Below, piece by piece: positions 45,240 through 54,968 of a stretch of DNA of 64,000 nt. The stretch covers positions 263,788 to 327,787 of the forward strand of contig NZ_KB903431.1 of assembly GCF_000379765.1 (NCBI RefSeq), given 5' to 3'. The stretch is from Flexithrix dorotheae DSM 6795 (lineage in GTDB: Bacteria > Bacteroidota > Bacteroidia > Cytophagales > Flammeovirgaceae). A program made the translations under genes and the position numbers. Positions within the stretch are counted from its first letter, which is position 1; each line of letters begins with the position of its first letter. The notes below the pieces were generated by a model, which was not told the origin of the DNA, did not search any database, and saw nothing but the letters and a program-made list of their open reading frames with translations.

Positions 45240-46121
45240 ATGGAAAATCATAAAGCAGGGTTTGTGGCAATTTTGGGAAAACCAAATGTGGGGAAATCAA
45301 CACTGATGAATCAGTTGGTTGGAGAAAGACTTTCAATCATCACTTCAAAGGCGCAAACTACTCGTCACAGGATTATGGGGATCATAAATGGAGAAGATTA
45401 CCAAATTGTATATTCTGACACTCCAGGGATAATTGAGCCGAAATATGAATTGCAAAAAGCTATGATGGGGTTTGTAGATTCTTCTCTGGAAGATGCTGAT
45501 TTAATTTTGCTGGTGGTGGAAATGGGCATGAAAGAAATTGAGGAATCCATTTTAGAAAAACTTGGACAGGTAGGGAGTCCTGTTTTCCTGGTTTTAAATA
45601 AGGTCGATCTGGGTGATCAGGAAGCCGTGAATGAAAAAATGAATTATTGGAGAGAAAAATTCCCGTTTAAAGATATTATCCCTGTTTCAGCTCTTCATGG
45701 ATTTAATTGTGATACCGTTTTTGATTCAATTGTGGATTCATTGCCTGTTCATCCTCCTTTTTTCGCTAAGGATGAATTAACGGATAAACCGGAAAGATTT
45801 TTTGCATCTGAAATAATTAGAGAGAAAATTTTCCTGAATTACCAGAAAGAAATTCCATATTCCTGCGAAGTGGCTGTTACTGCCTTCAAAGAGGAGGAAG
45901 CAATTATAAGAATAAGGGCTGAAATTTATGTGGAAAGAAGTAGTCAAAAAATTATTTTAATCGGAAAGGGGGGACAGATGCTCAAAAAAGTAGGGACTGA
46001 AGCAAGAAAAGATATGGAAGAATTTTTTCAAAAAAAGGTGTTTCTGGAACAATTTGTAAAGGTGGATTCTGATTGGAGAAAGAAGGTTTCGAGGTTAAAA
46101 AATTTCGGTTATAAAAATTAA
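45240..46121 (+). CDS. era: GTPase Era
   Basis: The 293-residue protein has the G1 motif GKPNVGKS, G3 DTPG, G4 NKVD and G5 SAL in order in the N-terminal half, and a C-terminal KH domain with the RNA-binding signature IIRIRAEIYVERSSQKIILIGKGGQMLKK. Era binds the 3' end of 16S rRNA and assists 30S maturation. It starts directly after the shared promoter region with the initiator tRNA. Highly confident call; a typical single-copy housekeeping gene marking the chromosomal side of the accessory block. Confidence 0.97.
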   Translation: MENHKAGFVAILGKPNVGKSTLMNQLVGERLSIITSKAQTTRHRIMGIINGEDYQIVYSDTPGIIEPKYELQKAMMGFVDSSLEDADLILLVVEMGMKEIEESILEKLGQVGSPVFLVLNKVDLGDQEAVNEKMNYWREKFPFKDIIPVSALHGFNCDTVFDSIVDSLPVHPPFFAKDELTDKPERFFASEIIREKIFLNYQKEIPYSCEVAVTAFKEEEAIIRIRAEIYVERSSQKIILIGKGGQMLKKVGTEARKDMEEFFQKKVFLEQFVKVDSDWRKKVSRLKNFGYKN

Positions 46122-46187
46122 TGATAGATTTTTTGTCTGTCCAACTTTTTCAATTGTCTGAATAAGTGTAAAAGTCGTTAAATTTAA

Positions 46188-46376
46188 ATGCCCATTGTAA
46201 TGACTACAAAAAGAAAAAGATTGAACAATAAATTTACAAAGCTTGATACCAGAAAGGTAAGTTTAGCTTACGTTAACAAGTTTGAATCTGCTGTAAAAGT
46301 ATTTGAAAAAGTACTTGAAGAAGAAAATGTTAAAAGAGGAATGCTTATAAAAAGCAGGTTTGCCAGTTTTAATTAA
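46188..46376 (+). CDS. Small basic conserved-looking protein
   Basis: The protein has 62 residues, or 58 if the ATG at 46200 (MTTKRKRLNNKF) is used. It is rich in Lys and Arg and has an amphipathic helix (VNKFESAVKVFEKVLEEE) with the tail RGMLIKSRFASF. The gene has its own terminator and lies between era and a permease gene, 67 bases after era. It could be a nucleic-acid-associated protein; I do not recognise the family. Confidence 0.6.
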   Translation: MPIVMTTKRKRLNNKFTKLDTRKVSLAYVNKFESAVKVFEKVLEEENVKRGMLIKSRFASFN

Positions 46377-46400
46377 ATTATATTAAAGGTTTATTTTTGT

Positions 46401-46429
46401 AAAGTGGAATATTTTTTCCACTTTTTTTT
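46401..46429 (+). terminator. Intrinsic terminator
   Basis: AAAGTGGAA (46401-46409) / TTCCACTTT (46416-46424) with a T-rich run of eight Ts from 46422. It ends the era/small-protein transcript and can also act in the opposite direction because of the flanking A-run. Confidence 0.85.
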
Positions 46430-46505
46430 GTGCCTTTTTTTAAATTCAAACATTTCTTGTGGCTTCTACCAATGGATTTGATAAAAATTCATCCTTTCTT
46501 TTAGT

Positions 46506-49073
46506 CTACATTTCTTTTTGAAGGACTTCTAAGGGAGAATGGCTGACAATTCCTCTAAGGTTAAGCCAGCTTATTAAAGTAGTGAGGAATGTTATTGCCA
46601 GAATAATTAATCCTATACTTAGTAAATTAGGTGTGAAAAATAAATCTAAAAAATAAATAGAAAGTCCCCAGATTGCTCCAAAAGATAATAATACACCAGT
46701 AAGCGCAGCCAAAAAACCTAAATAACCATATTCTAATATGGTAATACTAATTAATTGTTTTTGCATAGCTCCTAGTGTACGAAGCAGAGTGTTTTCCTTG
46801 ATTTTGGCAAATTTACTGTTGGCTACTGAGCCGGCAAGGACCAAGAGTCCTGTTATAATGCTGAACATGGCCATAAAACGGATGGCAAAAGCAATTTTAT
46901 TCATTACATCATCTAGAGTCCTGACAATCAGGCTTAAATCTACCGTGGAAATATTAGGATAAAGATTAGATAATTTTTGTTTGAATTTGGCAGATGTTTG
47001 TTTGGTTGGGGAATTTAGCAACATGGCGAAATATTGGGGAGCTTGTTCCAAAACTCCTTTGGGGAAAACAAAAGCAAAATTTGTTTGAACTTCCTGCCAG
47101 TCCACTTTCCTTATACTTCCCACAAAGGTATTGAGGTTGACGCCTTGTAAATTAAAATTGACCTCATCACCAACCTTAAGAGATAATTGATTGGCAATGG
47201 TTTCAGTAATTGAAACATATATGGAATCATTGGCCTGAATGGAATCTGTTTCTATTTTTCCTTCAATGATAGATTCAGAGGCTAGCAAATGATCCCTGTA
47301 AGTAACAATATATTCCATATACAATAACCAGTTGGGAATGTTTTCTTCAGGATTTTCTCTTACTTCGCTGAGTGTTTGACCTTTGAGTTTATTTAGCCGA
47401 AGGGTAACAATAGGAACGAGCTGTTTTTGTTCAATTTCAAATTTTTCCACGAGTTGCTGGGTAGGAGAGGTTTGGTTTGGCTGAATATCAAAAAGTATCA
47501 GGTTTGACCTGGTTTTATTCCCAATACCTGCAACCTGATTTAATATCCCATCCTGTACACTGGTAACTGTAGCCACCAAAAATGCTCCCAGCCCAATCAC
47601 TACCATAAGTACAGCGGTTTGGTTATTGGGACGAAACAAATTGGCGAGACTTTGTTTCCAAACAAAGCCAATCTGTTTGGGTGAGAGTTTTTTTATCATA
47701 AAAATGAGCAGGTTTGCGACTAAAATCAAGCACAACAAAGTCACTAATAATCCCAAAAAGAAGAAGCTTCCAATCTGCAGATCATTGGTTTGTACTATTG
47801 CAAATGCCCAATTGAAAACCAAAATCAATACAAATATTAACCTTTTGATATTTCTGTTTCCTTTTAATTTATCTGGAAAAGACCGCAAAACAGCAAGGGG
47901 AGAAGTGTATTTGATGTTGATTAATGGTAATGTTGAAAATAAAATGGTAATGATAATTCCAACTATAAATCCTTCAATAATGGCAAACCAGGAAACTGAA
48001 AAGTTGAGGGCCACAGGAATAAAATCCTGGAGGATATATGGAATTAATAATTGAATAAAATGCCCCAGGGTAATTCCAATGAGATTCCCAATTAAACCTA
48101 GAAATAGAATTTGAAGGAAAAAAATCTGAAATGCAATGTTTCCAGATGCGCCAATGCATCTTAAAATGGCAACAGTATTGATTTTCTCTCTTGTATAAAT
48201 ATGAACAGAACTGGCTACCCCTAAAGAGCCTAGAATAAGAGCCACAAATCCCAATAAATTAAAAAAACGATAAAGGTTTTCAAATCCACTACTGAGGCTT
48301 TCTTTTCTGTAAGAAACCGTTTCGTATCCATAGCCGTGCTTATTAATTATGGGTTTGATTTCGGCTAGGAGGGCTTCTCCTGTTTTTTTTCCATAATTTT
48401 TAAAATATTTCCTGTAATTAACCCTGCTTCCTTTTTTGAGCAGTCCTGTTTTTTCAATTTTTTCATACGGGATGTAAACGGAAGGTGCTATAGTTCCTGC
48501 AATTTTAATATTGCCAGGAATTTTGGTAACTACGCCTGCCACAGGCAACTGCAAATCTCCGACTTTGATATAATCACCAGGTAAAATATTATACTCCAGT
48601 GCCATGTTATCATCCAAAATAGCGACTCCTCCTTTATGAAACCTCTCTAATGCACCTGCTGGTTCAGTCTTCATCTCTCCGTAAAATGGATACCTTCCTT
48701 TTATGGCCACAATTTGGGCCAGCCTGCTTTCTTCCAGGTTGGGGAAACTCACCATAGAAGAAAACCTTGCATCTTCTGCCTGAGGGTAAGGCAGAGTATC
48801 AAAATGCAGTGAATCTGCTTCATAAAAATTATTTTCGCTATATAATACAAGGTCAGCGCCCAGTAGGGCTTTTGCCTGATTATCAATGTCTTTTTTTAAA
48901 TTAAAATTGAAAGAATTTATAGCTACTAGTGCAGCTATTCCAATCACAATAGAAGAGATAAAAAGTGATAAACGACCCAGATGTTTTTTAGCATCATTCC
49001 AGGCAGTTCTCCAAATCCATCCACTTTTAAAGAGATGAACTTTTTTCCTTTTTATTTTAATAAATCTATCCAT
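46506..49073 (-). CDS. FtsX-family ABC transporter permease (YbbP-like)
   Basis: The protein has 855 residues. The topology is one N-terminal transmembrane helix, a large MacB-like periplasmic domain (about 55-245), three helices, a second pair, another periplasmic domain, and three C-terminal helices, i.e. a duplicated FtsX permease as in YbbP. The partner ATPase (YbbA/LolD-like) is not next to it in this window. Substrates are unknown; lipid or lipoprotein handling is usual for the family. It is probably transcribed alone. Confidence 0.85.
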   Translation of the reverse strand: MDRFIKIKRKKVHLFKSGWIWRTAWNDAKKHLGRLSLFISSIVIGIAALVAINSFNFNLKKDIDNQAKALLGADLVLYSENNFYEADSLHFDTLPYPQAEDARFSSMVSFPNLEESRLAQIVAIKGRYPFYGEMKTEPAGALERFHKGGVAILDDNMALEYNILPGDYIKVGDLQLPVAGVVTKIPGNIKIAGTIAPSVYIPYEKIEKTGLLKKGSRVNYRKYFKNYGKKTGEALLAEIKPIINKHGYGYETVSYRKESLSSGFENLYRFFNLLGFVALILGSLGVASSVHIYTREKINTVAILRCIGASGNIAFQIFFLQILFLGLIGNLIGITLGHFIQLLIPYILQDFIPVALNFSVSWFAIIEGFIVGIIITILFSTLPLINIKYTSPLAVLRSFPDKLKGNRNIKRLIFVLILVFNWAFAIVQTNDLQIGSFFFLGLLVTLLCLILVANLLIFMIKKLSPKQIGFVWKQSLANLFRPNNQTAVLMVVIGLGAFLVATVTSVQDGILNQVAGIGNKTRSNLILFDIQPNQTSPTQQLVEKFEIEQKQLVPIVTLRLNKLKGQTLSEVRENPEENIPNWLLYMEYIVTYRDHLLASESIIEGKIETDSIQANDSIYVSITETIANQLSLKVGDEVNFNLQGVNLNTFVGSIRKVDWQEVQTNFAFVFPKGVLEQAPQYFAMLLNSPTKQTSAKFKQKLSNLYPNISTVDLSLIVRTLDDVMNKIAFAIRFMAMFSIITGLLVLAGSVANSKFAKIKENTLLRTLGAMQKQLISITILEYGYLGFLAALTGVLLSFGAIWGLSIYFLDLFFTPNLLSIGLIILAITFLTTLISWLNLRGIVSHSPLEVLQKEM

Positions 49074-49230
49074 GCTGGTTTGTAGTGAGTAAAATGGAAA
49101 TCTGGTCTTTCTCCAAAAAATTGAGGCAGATTGTTTAATTTATAAAATAATCAAATAACCAAAAAGCTAAGGAATAAATTCCTTACAACCTATTGGATAA
49201 TTTACAATTTTTCTAAAAATATTTCACAAA

Positions 49231-49270
49231 AAAAGACCAACAGCAGAATACTTTTGGTCTTTTATTTTTT
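49231..49270 (-). terminator. Intrinsic terminator of the acyl-CoA dehydrogenase gene
   Basis: AAAAGACCAA (49231-49240) pairs with TTGGTCTTTT (49254-49263), giving a 10-bp stem. On the minus strand it is followed by a T-run (plus-strand A7 before 49231). Confidence 0.8.
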
Positions 49271-49298
49271 TATAGGTTTAATATTTTTACCCGGGGGA

Positions 49299-50441
49299 TC
49301 AATCATTCATCAATTCTCTGGAAATGACTATTTTTTGAATTTCAGAAGTACCTTCATAAATCTGGGTAATTTTAGCATCTCTCATCAATCGCTCTACATG
49401 ATATTCCTTTACAAATCCATATCCACCATGAATTTGAACGGCTTCCACAGTGGATTCCATCGCTATTTTTGAAGCAAAAAGCTTAGCCATGGCACTGGCC
49501 TTGGAGTAATCTTTTCCCTGATCTTTCAAAAAAGCGGCTTGTAAACACAGCATTCTGGCGGCTTCTATATTTGTAGCCATTTCGGATAACTTAAAGGCAA
49601 TTCCCTGATGCTGATGGATTGGTTTTCCAAAAGCTTTTCGTTCTTTTGAATATTGAATAGCAAGTTCCAACGCTCCGGAGGCTATCCCCAAAGCTTGAGA
49701 GGCTATCCCTATTCTGCCACCATCCAGGGTTTTCATGGCAATTTTAAATCCTTCTCCATCCTCGCCCAACCGGTTTTCCTTTGGCACTTTTACATCGGTA
49801 AATCCAAGTGAATGAGTATCACTGCCTCTTATGCCCAGCTTATTTTCTTTTTTCCCAACAATAAATCCTTCCTGCCCTTTTTCAAGTATTAAACAATTGA
49901 TTCCTTTATGTTTTTTCTCTTTATCAGTTTGGGCAAAGACCAGATATACAGAGGCTGTATTGCCGTTAGTAATCCAGTTTTTGTTTCCGTTTAGTAAATA
50001 ATAATCTCCCTTATCTTCAGCCGTGGTTCTTTGGGAGGTTGCATCGCTACCGGCTTCTGGCTCAGAGAGACAAAATGCACCCCAAATTTCACCTTTTGCC
50101 AATGGAGTGAGGTATTTTTCTTTTTGTGCCTCGGTTCCATATTTTTCAAGTCCCCAGCAAACCAGTGAATTGTTCACAGACATGCAAACAGAAGCGGAGG
50201 CATCTATTTTTGAAATCTCTTCCATGGCTAGTACATAGGAAACGGTATCCATTCCACCCCCACCGTATTTGGGATCTACCATCATGCCTAGAAAACCAAG
50301 TTCTCCCATTTTTTTTACTTGTTCCAATGGGAATTTTTGCTCTTCATCTCTTTCTATTACACCCGCTAATAATTCTGTCTTGGCGAAATCTCTTGCGGCA
50401 TCCCTGACAGCTAATTGTTCTTCTGAAAAATTAAAGTCCAT
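49299..50441 (-). CDS. Acyl-CoA dehydrogenase
   Basis: The protein has 380 residues. It has the family signatures GAFCLSEPEAGSDA, GNKNWITNG, ERKAFGKPI and QIHGGYGFVKEYHVERLMRDAKITQIYEGTSE split over the second half; the Glu of YEGTSE is the catalytic base position in short-chain members. FAD-dependent oxidation of acyl-CoA to enoyl-CoA; chain length is likely short or branched. The gene is monocistronic with its own terminator. Confidence 0.93.
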   Translation of the reverse strand: MDFNFSEEQLAVRDAARDFAKTELLAGVIERDEEQKFPLEQVKKMGELGFLGMMVDPKYGGGGMDTVSYVLAMEEISKIDASASVCMSVNNSLVCWGLEKYGTEAQKEKYLTPLAKGEIWGAFCLSEPEAGSDATSQRTTAEDKGDYYLLNGNKNWITNGNTASVYLVFAQTDKEKKHKGINCLILEKGQEGFIVGKKENKLGIRGSDTHSLGFTDVKVPKENRLGEDGEGFKIAMKTLDGGRIGIASQALGIASGALELAIQYSKERKAFGKPIHQHQGIAFKLSEMATNIEAARMLCLQAAFLKDQGKDYSKASAMAKLFASKIAMESTVEAVQIHGGYGFVKEYHVERLMRDAKITQIYEGTSEIQKIVISRELMND

Positions 50442-50620
50442 ATGAATGTTGTTTTGGTTATTTTATGAATGATGCGGTATTAATTAAAAACAGCTAATAA
50501 CCAGAAAAGGTTATCAGCTGAATTTGTTTTAATAATTGTGGTTGTAATTATGTCAGATTAACGCATAGTAATTTATTATGCATGCATAACAAAAGTAATA
50601 AAAATTACCCTAAAAAAAAA

Positions 50621-51781
50621 CTATTGGCATCTGTCATTTTTTACTCTGAAATATTTTCTGCCATTCATGTAAAATTTTCCATCCCGAAGTTCCACCTGAT
50701 AGCTGGCAGATGATCCGTCATTATATTGTAGGATTAGTGTCCCGGTATTGCCACTTCCATTTGCACTCCATCGGCCTGCATTATTACTGTTGGCCACACC
50801 AGAAAAACTGGACACTGCGCCACTTGAAAAACTACTGGTATCATCCTTTCTGGCAAAGGAACCATCACTACACAGCCAGAAAATAATGTGGTCAGTGAAC
50901 CCAGTTGAAGTCTTATAATATTCTAGTTTCCTGCCTTTTAAGTATTGCTGCCAGTCTGCCACATTGCCTGAGGGGTCCACAGCAACCTTTGGTTGGTAAA
51001 AACTAATACTTTTTGCATGTTGTGTAGCTGTATTTTTTAAATCTTCATTGTAGTCCTTGGTTTCACTTATGGCCAGAATGGTGGCTCCAATGCCAAACGG
51101 AGAAAGGATGCCGATGGCAAAACATTTGGCTTGTCTTTGGTTAAACATACCTTCAAACTCACTTGAAATTCCATTCGTTCCAAATAATTTTGGTTCACCC
51201 GAAATATTAAATCTAATATTTTGATCCATAATGCCCTGACGTGCCGCAACCTTTAATTGGTCAATAGTTTTAGCTTCCTGATTGGGTATAAGAAAAATCA
51301 GACTTCTTTGATCTGGCGATACGAATGTATATCCACCTTCACCAGTTTGCGAACTCCAGCCGGCTGGAGGATTGAATGAAATTCCCCATTCATCATTTCG
51401 GGTGGCGCCTATAGTATTTTGATTTGAAGAAATATTATTTGACGGGTTTAAATTGGGATCTGTTTGTTTTTGTAAATTAATGGATTGCCCTTCACTATAA
51501 ATGCTTAATGTATTTCCCTGTATGGTTCCCGAAAATGGGATGTTAGTGCCAAAATAATTGTATGTACCCTGAATGGATTTCTGGTCATAGGATTTGGCAA
51601 CCAGGTTGAAACTTCCTTCCTGACTTTTTACAAATCCTGCATAATTTCCAGCAGATTCCGTAAACTGAATAGTAATTTGTCCATTGGAAAAGCTTCCGAT
51701 AAATGGATCACTTTGTCCGAAGGAATATAGGGAAAAAGTTAGTAGAAATAATGCGAGAATCAATTTAATATTGGAGACCAT
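50621..51781 (-). CDS. Hypothetical secreted protein
   Basis: The protein has 386 residues with a signal peptide (about 1-22, SFGQ). A beta-barrel-like first domain (about 25-105, IGSFSNGQITIQFTESAG, GTYNYFGTNIPFSGTIQG) is followed by a middle domain (about 125-260) and a C-terminal domain with Gly/Ser-rich strands and GKFYMNGRKYFRV. No family name can be given. Located between acyl-CoA dehydrogenase and the S24 repressor with long gaps on both sides. Confidence 0.65.
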   Translation of the reverse strand: MVSNIKLILALFLLTFSLYSFGQSDPFIGSFSNGQITIQFTESAGNYAGFVKSQEGSFNLVAKSYDQKSIQGTYNYFGTNIPFSGTIQGNTLSIYSEGQSINLQKQTDPNLNPSNNISSNQNTIGATRNDEWGISFNPPAGWSSQTGEGGYTFVSPDQRSLIFLIPNQEAKTIDQLKVAARQGIMDQNIRFNISGEPKLFGTNGISSEFEGMFNQRQAKCFAIGILSPFGIGATILAISETKDYNEDLKNTATQHAKSISFYQPKVAVDPSGNVADWQQYLKGRKLEYYKTSTGFTDHIIFWLCSDGSFARKDDTSSFSSGAVSSFSGVANSNNAGRWSANGSGNTGTLILQYNDGSSASYQVELRDGKFYMNGRKYFRVKNDRCQ

Positions 51782-52067
51782 CTTATTAATCTGGTTAGTT
51801 TTAATTAATTTACTAAAATTGAATTTTTAATCCTAAGATTGGATATTGATTTTAGTTTTATAAAAATTCTTTCACTATTTGGTAAAAGCAAAAAATACTT
51901 CAATCAATTTGTGGAAATATACGGGTAGAAAAATGGATTGTTAGGCAGGACAGTCTCCTAAATTGCTAATAGAAGTTAACCTCGGATGGTAAAAAGAAAG
52001 CCAGTCTGAAAGAACCTTGAATCAAACTGGCATTTATTAATAAAATGAATGTAGTTGGGGATTTTGC

Positions 52068-52883
52068 TTAAAAAGAAGGGTTGTTTTGATTTTCCTTTAT
52101 CTCTCTGATATCATCTTCAAGTCTCCAGAACGCCTCTTTTAATTCTGACACTGTATGATTTTCTTCAGGAAATTCTTTGCTGATAAATGCGGCAAATTTC
52201 CAAACCTCAATTACATCCTCTGCGGGAATTTCGTAAGAAGGGTAATTAATATTTGATGATTTAAGAATGAATTTACTCTCAGATTTAACCCTGTTGTAAA
52301 TCTTCTTTAAAACTATCCCTTCATTCATATTTTTTACTACTACCACACAAACCTGCCCGTCTTTTATGGAATTCCAGTCGGAAATAAATTCTCCTACCAC
52401 AATGCTTTTGGGCTTAAGAGGAAGCATTGAATCTCCTTTTACTTCAAATGCCCTGTAGGTTTTGCCTTTTGGTAGAAAAGGTAACTGATACTTTGGCAAC
52501 TCACTCAGGTATTCGGTGTCTGCGTAACCGGCTGTATACCCGGCTGAAGCTTTAATAGGAACCAATTCAATGTTTTCATTATCACTTTGGTCGGTGGTAA
52601 TAGCCAGAATTCGCAAATTTTCTGCTTTTACATATTTATCGGTTTCTTTTTGTTGCTTTATTTCCGATTCATCCAGTTTTGACAGATCCACATTTAATAG
52701 CTGGTCAACAGTAATATTGAAATATTTGGATATGCGGTTAAGTATTTCATACTTGGCTTCTGCTCGGCCATCTTCATAAGAACTTATTGCACTTCTGGTA
52801 AGGCCAAGCTTCATTCCCAGCTTTTCCTGGCTTGGCTTTCCGTGTTTTTCTCTTAAAAATCTGAGGTTTTTTCCAAAGTACAT
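52068..52883 (-). CDS. XRE helix-turn-helix repressor with S24 (LexA/CI-like) domain
   Basis: The protein has 271 residues. N-terminal helix-turn-helix: QEKLGMKLGLTRSAISSYEDGRA split at about residues 19-40. The S24 peptidase-like domain (about 115-230) has the Ser motif VKGDSMLPL and a Lys in GIVLKKIYN, the Ser/Lys dyad required for self-cleavage. The Ala-Gly type cleavage site may be in the SAGYTAGYAD segment. The C-terminal 45 residues are a coiled-coil helix. Such proteins act as phage or stress repressors triggered by RecA filaments, but there is no phage here. Confidence 0.85.
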   Translation of the reverse strand: MYFGKNLRFLREKHGKPSQEKLGMKLGLTRSAISSYEDGRAEAKYEILNRISKYFNITVDQLLNVDLSKLDESEIKQQKETDKYVKAENLRILAITTDQSDNENIELVPIKASAGYTAGYADTEYLSELPKYQLPFLPKGKTYRAFEVKGDSMLPLKPKSIVVGEFISDWNSIKDGQVCVVVVKNMNEGIVLKKIYNRVKSESKFILKSSNINYPSYEIPAEDVIEVWKFAAFISKEFPEENHTVSELKEAFWRLEDDIREIKENQNNPSF

Positions 52884-53388
52884 TATAAATATAGTTTTGT
52901 CTAAAAAATGCAGCTATTAAAATGTAAATGAGATGTTTACAATATTAGCAATAAATTCTCATAAAAGTAATTTTTTTTCTATAAAATACCATTTTTGATA
53001 TTTGTATTGGGAATTTTTTGTTAAAAAAAACTACTTAAAAAGCCTCGTGTGCCTAGATATTGAGGTAGGGCTTCCTGAGGGAAGGAGGAAAAATTGTCTC
53101 CGGCTATCATATAAGATACATGGTGCAATTAAAAAAAGAGTTTAAGCAAACTGTTAATTCGGTTATGATTTTAGTTGAATATTTAGCAATTAATTAATAA
53201 AATAGTAATTATCAGCCTTATTTATTGATGATTTTGTAAAAATAACACGGTTTTAACTAGAGAAATATTGATTCGACTAAAAATAGTTATATTTTTAACC
53301 TAAATAATTAAATATTACAGAGATTTTTATAATTTTGGGTAATTATAAGACCATCAAATTGTAAAATCAAAGTAAAAATAGCTACAGA
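52884..53388. other. Divergent regulatory region between the S24 repressor and glnII
   Basis: These 505 bases have no gene. The repressor side holds an AT-rich stretch next to its start codon, and the glnII side has a -7 box at 53331. A GC-richer patch (about 53041-53105) with GGAAGGAGG and GCTTCCTGAGGG is unexplained. Confidence 0.5.
53331..53338 (+). promoter_or_regulatory. Probable glnII -7 box
   Basis: TAATTTTG matches TAnnTTTG, 50 bases upstream of the glutamine synthetase start. No TTG at -33 is present, so activation by a regulator is possible. Confidence 0.5.
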
Positions 53389-54399
53389 ATGACAAAAGCA
53401 AAGTTAGAGTACATTTGGCTAGACGGATACAAGCCAACTCAAAGTTTGAGAAGTAAAACTAAAATAGTAAAGGATTTTAGCGGAAAATTAGAAGATTGCC
53501 CTATGTGGTCTTTTGATGGTTCCTCAACTGAGCAGGCAGAAGGAGGTTCTTCTGACTGTTTATTGAAACCAGTTGCTATTTACCCAGACCCAGCCAGAAA
53601 AAATGGATACCTGGTGATGACTGAAGTTTTAAATGCTGATGGAACTCCTCACGAAACTAATGGAAGAGCTACTATTGATGATGATGATAATGACTTCTGG
53701 TTTGGTTTTGAGCAAGAGTATTTCTTGTGGGATCCAGCTACAGATCTTCCATTTGGTTTCCCATCAGGTGGTTATCCTGCTCCTCAGGGACCATATTACT
53801 GCTCTGTTGGTGCGAAAAATGCTTACGGAAGAGAAATTATTGAAGAGCACTTAGATCTTTGCATTGAAGCTGGTTTGAATGTAGAAGGAATTAATGCCGA
53901 AGTTGCTGCAGGACAGTGGGAATTTCAGTGTTTTGCAAAAGGTGCACAAGAAGCAGGTGACGAAATTTGGGTTGCAAGATACCTTTTAGAAAGAACTGCT
54001 GAGAAGTATGGTTTATCTATCAACTGGCATCCAAAGCCACTTGGTGACACTGACTGGAACGGTTCAGGAATGCATGCTAACTTCTCAAATGAAGTATTAA
54101 GAACTTGTGGTTCTAAAGAAGTTTATGAGAAAATATGTTCAGCTTTCGCTCCGGTAGTTAAAGAGCATATTGCAGTTTACGGTGCTGATAACCATATGAG
54201 ATTAACTGGTAAGCACGAAACTCAAAGCATAGATCAGTTTAGCTTTGGTGTATCAGATAGAGGGGCCTCTATCCGTATTCCAATTGCTACTGTAGAAAAC
54301 GGATGGAAAGGATGGTTAGAAGACAGAAGACCTGCTTCTAATGCTGATCCTTACAAAGCTGCTGCTAGAATTATCAAAACTGTTAAATCAGTAGACTAA
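53389..54399 (+). CDS. glnII: Glutamine synthetase, type II (eukaryote-like)
   Basis: The 336-residue length and sequence fit GSII rather than the 470-residue GSI or 730-residue GSIII. Motifs: LEYIWLDGYKPTQ, WSFDGSSTEQA, FGFEQEYFLWD, GINAEVAAGQWEFQ, NGSGMHANFS, RLTGKHET and DRGASIRIP, all parts of the ATP, Glu and metal sites. It produces glutamine from glutamate and ammonia. The gene has its own promoter region and a strong terminator. The A/C-ending, pyrimidine-rich codons (GCT, GGT, AAC) suggest high expression. Confidence 0.95.
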   Translation: MTKAKLEYIWLDGYKPTQSLRSKTKIVKDFSGKLEDCPMWSFDGSSTEQAEGGSSDCLLKPVAIYPDPARKNGYLVMTEVLNADGTPHETNGRATIDDDDNDFWFGFEQEYFLWDPATDLPFGFPSGGYPAPQGPYYCSVGAKNAYGREIIEEHLDLCIEAGLNVEGINAEVAAGQWEFQCFAKGAQEAGDEIWVARYLLERTAEKYGLSINWHPKPLGDTDWNGSGMHANFSNEVLRTCGSKEVYEKICSAFAPVVKEHIAVYGADNHMRLTGKHETQSIDQFSFGVSDRGASIRIPIATVENGWKGWLEDRRPASNADPYKAAARIIKTVKSVD

Positions 54400-54420
54400 G
54401 TTTTAGCGCAATGTTTTTTG

Positions 54421-54453
54421 AAAGGTGTTCAAGTTTGATTGGACACCTTTTTT
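54421..54453 (+). terminator. Intrinsic terminator of glnII
   Basis: AAAGGTGTTC (54421-54430) / GGACACCTTT (54441-54450), a 10-bp stem with one G-T pair, followed by a T-run. Confidence 0.9.
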
Positions 54454-54634
54454 ATTATACAAAGATTAATTTATAGTTTACATTTTGTGAATTGGTTGGA
54501 ATTTACTTTTCTATTTTACAACTTTCGTCTGTAAAAACTATTTTCATTAGTTTTTTACCATAACCAAATATTCCTTTCTTTAACCTTCCGTCATTACTAA
54601 CTGTTTTTCTACTTAATTTTTATTATTTCCTATC

Positions 54635-54859
54635 GTGAATATAAAAATTTATCATCGGGATAAGCTGGTTAGTGAAGCCCCTTTTGAAGCCCCGTCAAAT
54701 GAATGGGCAAATATTGCCTGGATTATCAAAGGGTTCACTAAAGATGGCTGTAGTTTTGAATTATATTACCGAAGTGAAGAGGAATACAAACTATACCATA
54801 ACTGGATGCTGAAAATTATGTACAAGGAAGGTGCAGAATTGGATACAGTGGAGTATTAG
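54635..54859 (+). CDS. Small hypothetical protein
   Basis: The frame has 74 codons starting at a GTG (54635). The product has beta-type segments and aromatic residues (AFEAPSN-like PFEAPSNEWANIAWIIKG, CSFELYYRSEEEYKLYHNWM), which look like a real small folded protein rather than noise. No family is recognised. It stands alone 235 bases after glnII and is convergent with the BatE-like gene. Confidence 0.5.
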   Translation: MNIKIYHRDKLVSEAPFEAPSNEWANIAWIIKGFTKDGCSFELYYRSEEEYKLYHNWMLKIMYKEGAELDTVEY

Positions 54860-54968
54860 CTTCTGTAGGCTCCAAACTCAGGCAAACTCAATTCTAAAGG
54901 GGGGAGAAAAAATGCGCCCCCGTTCAGAATTCTTTTTCAAAAAATAAGGTAACCCTAATTCTTTCGGC

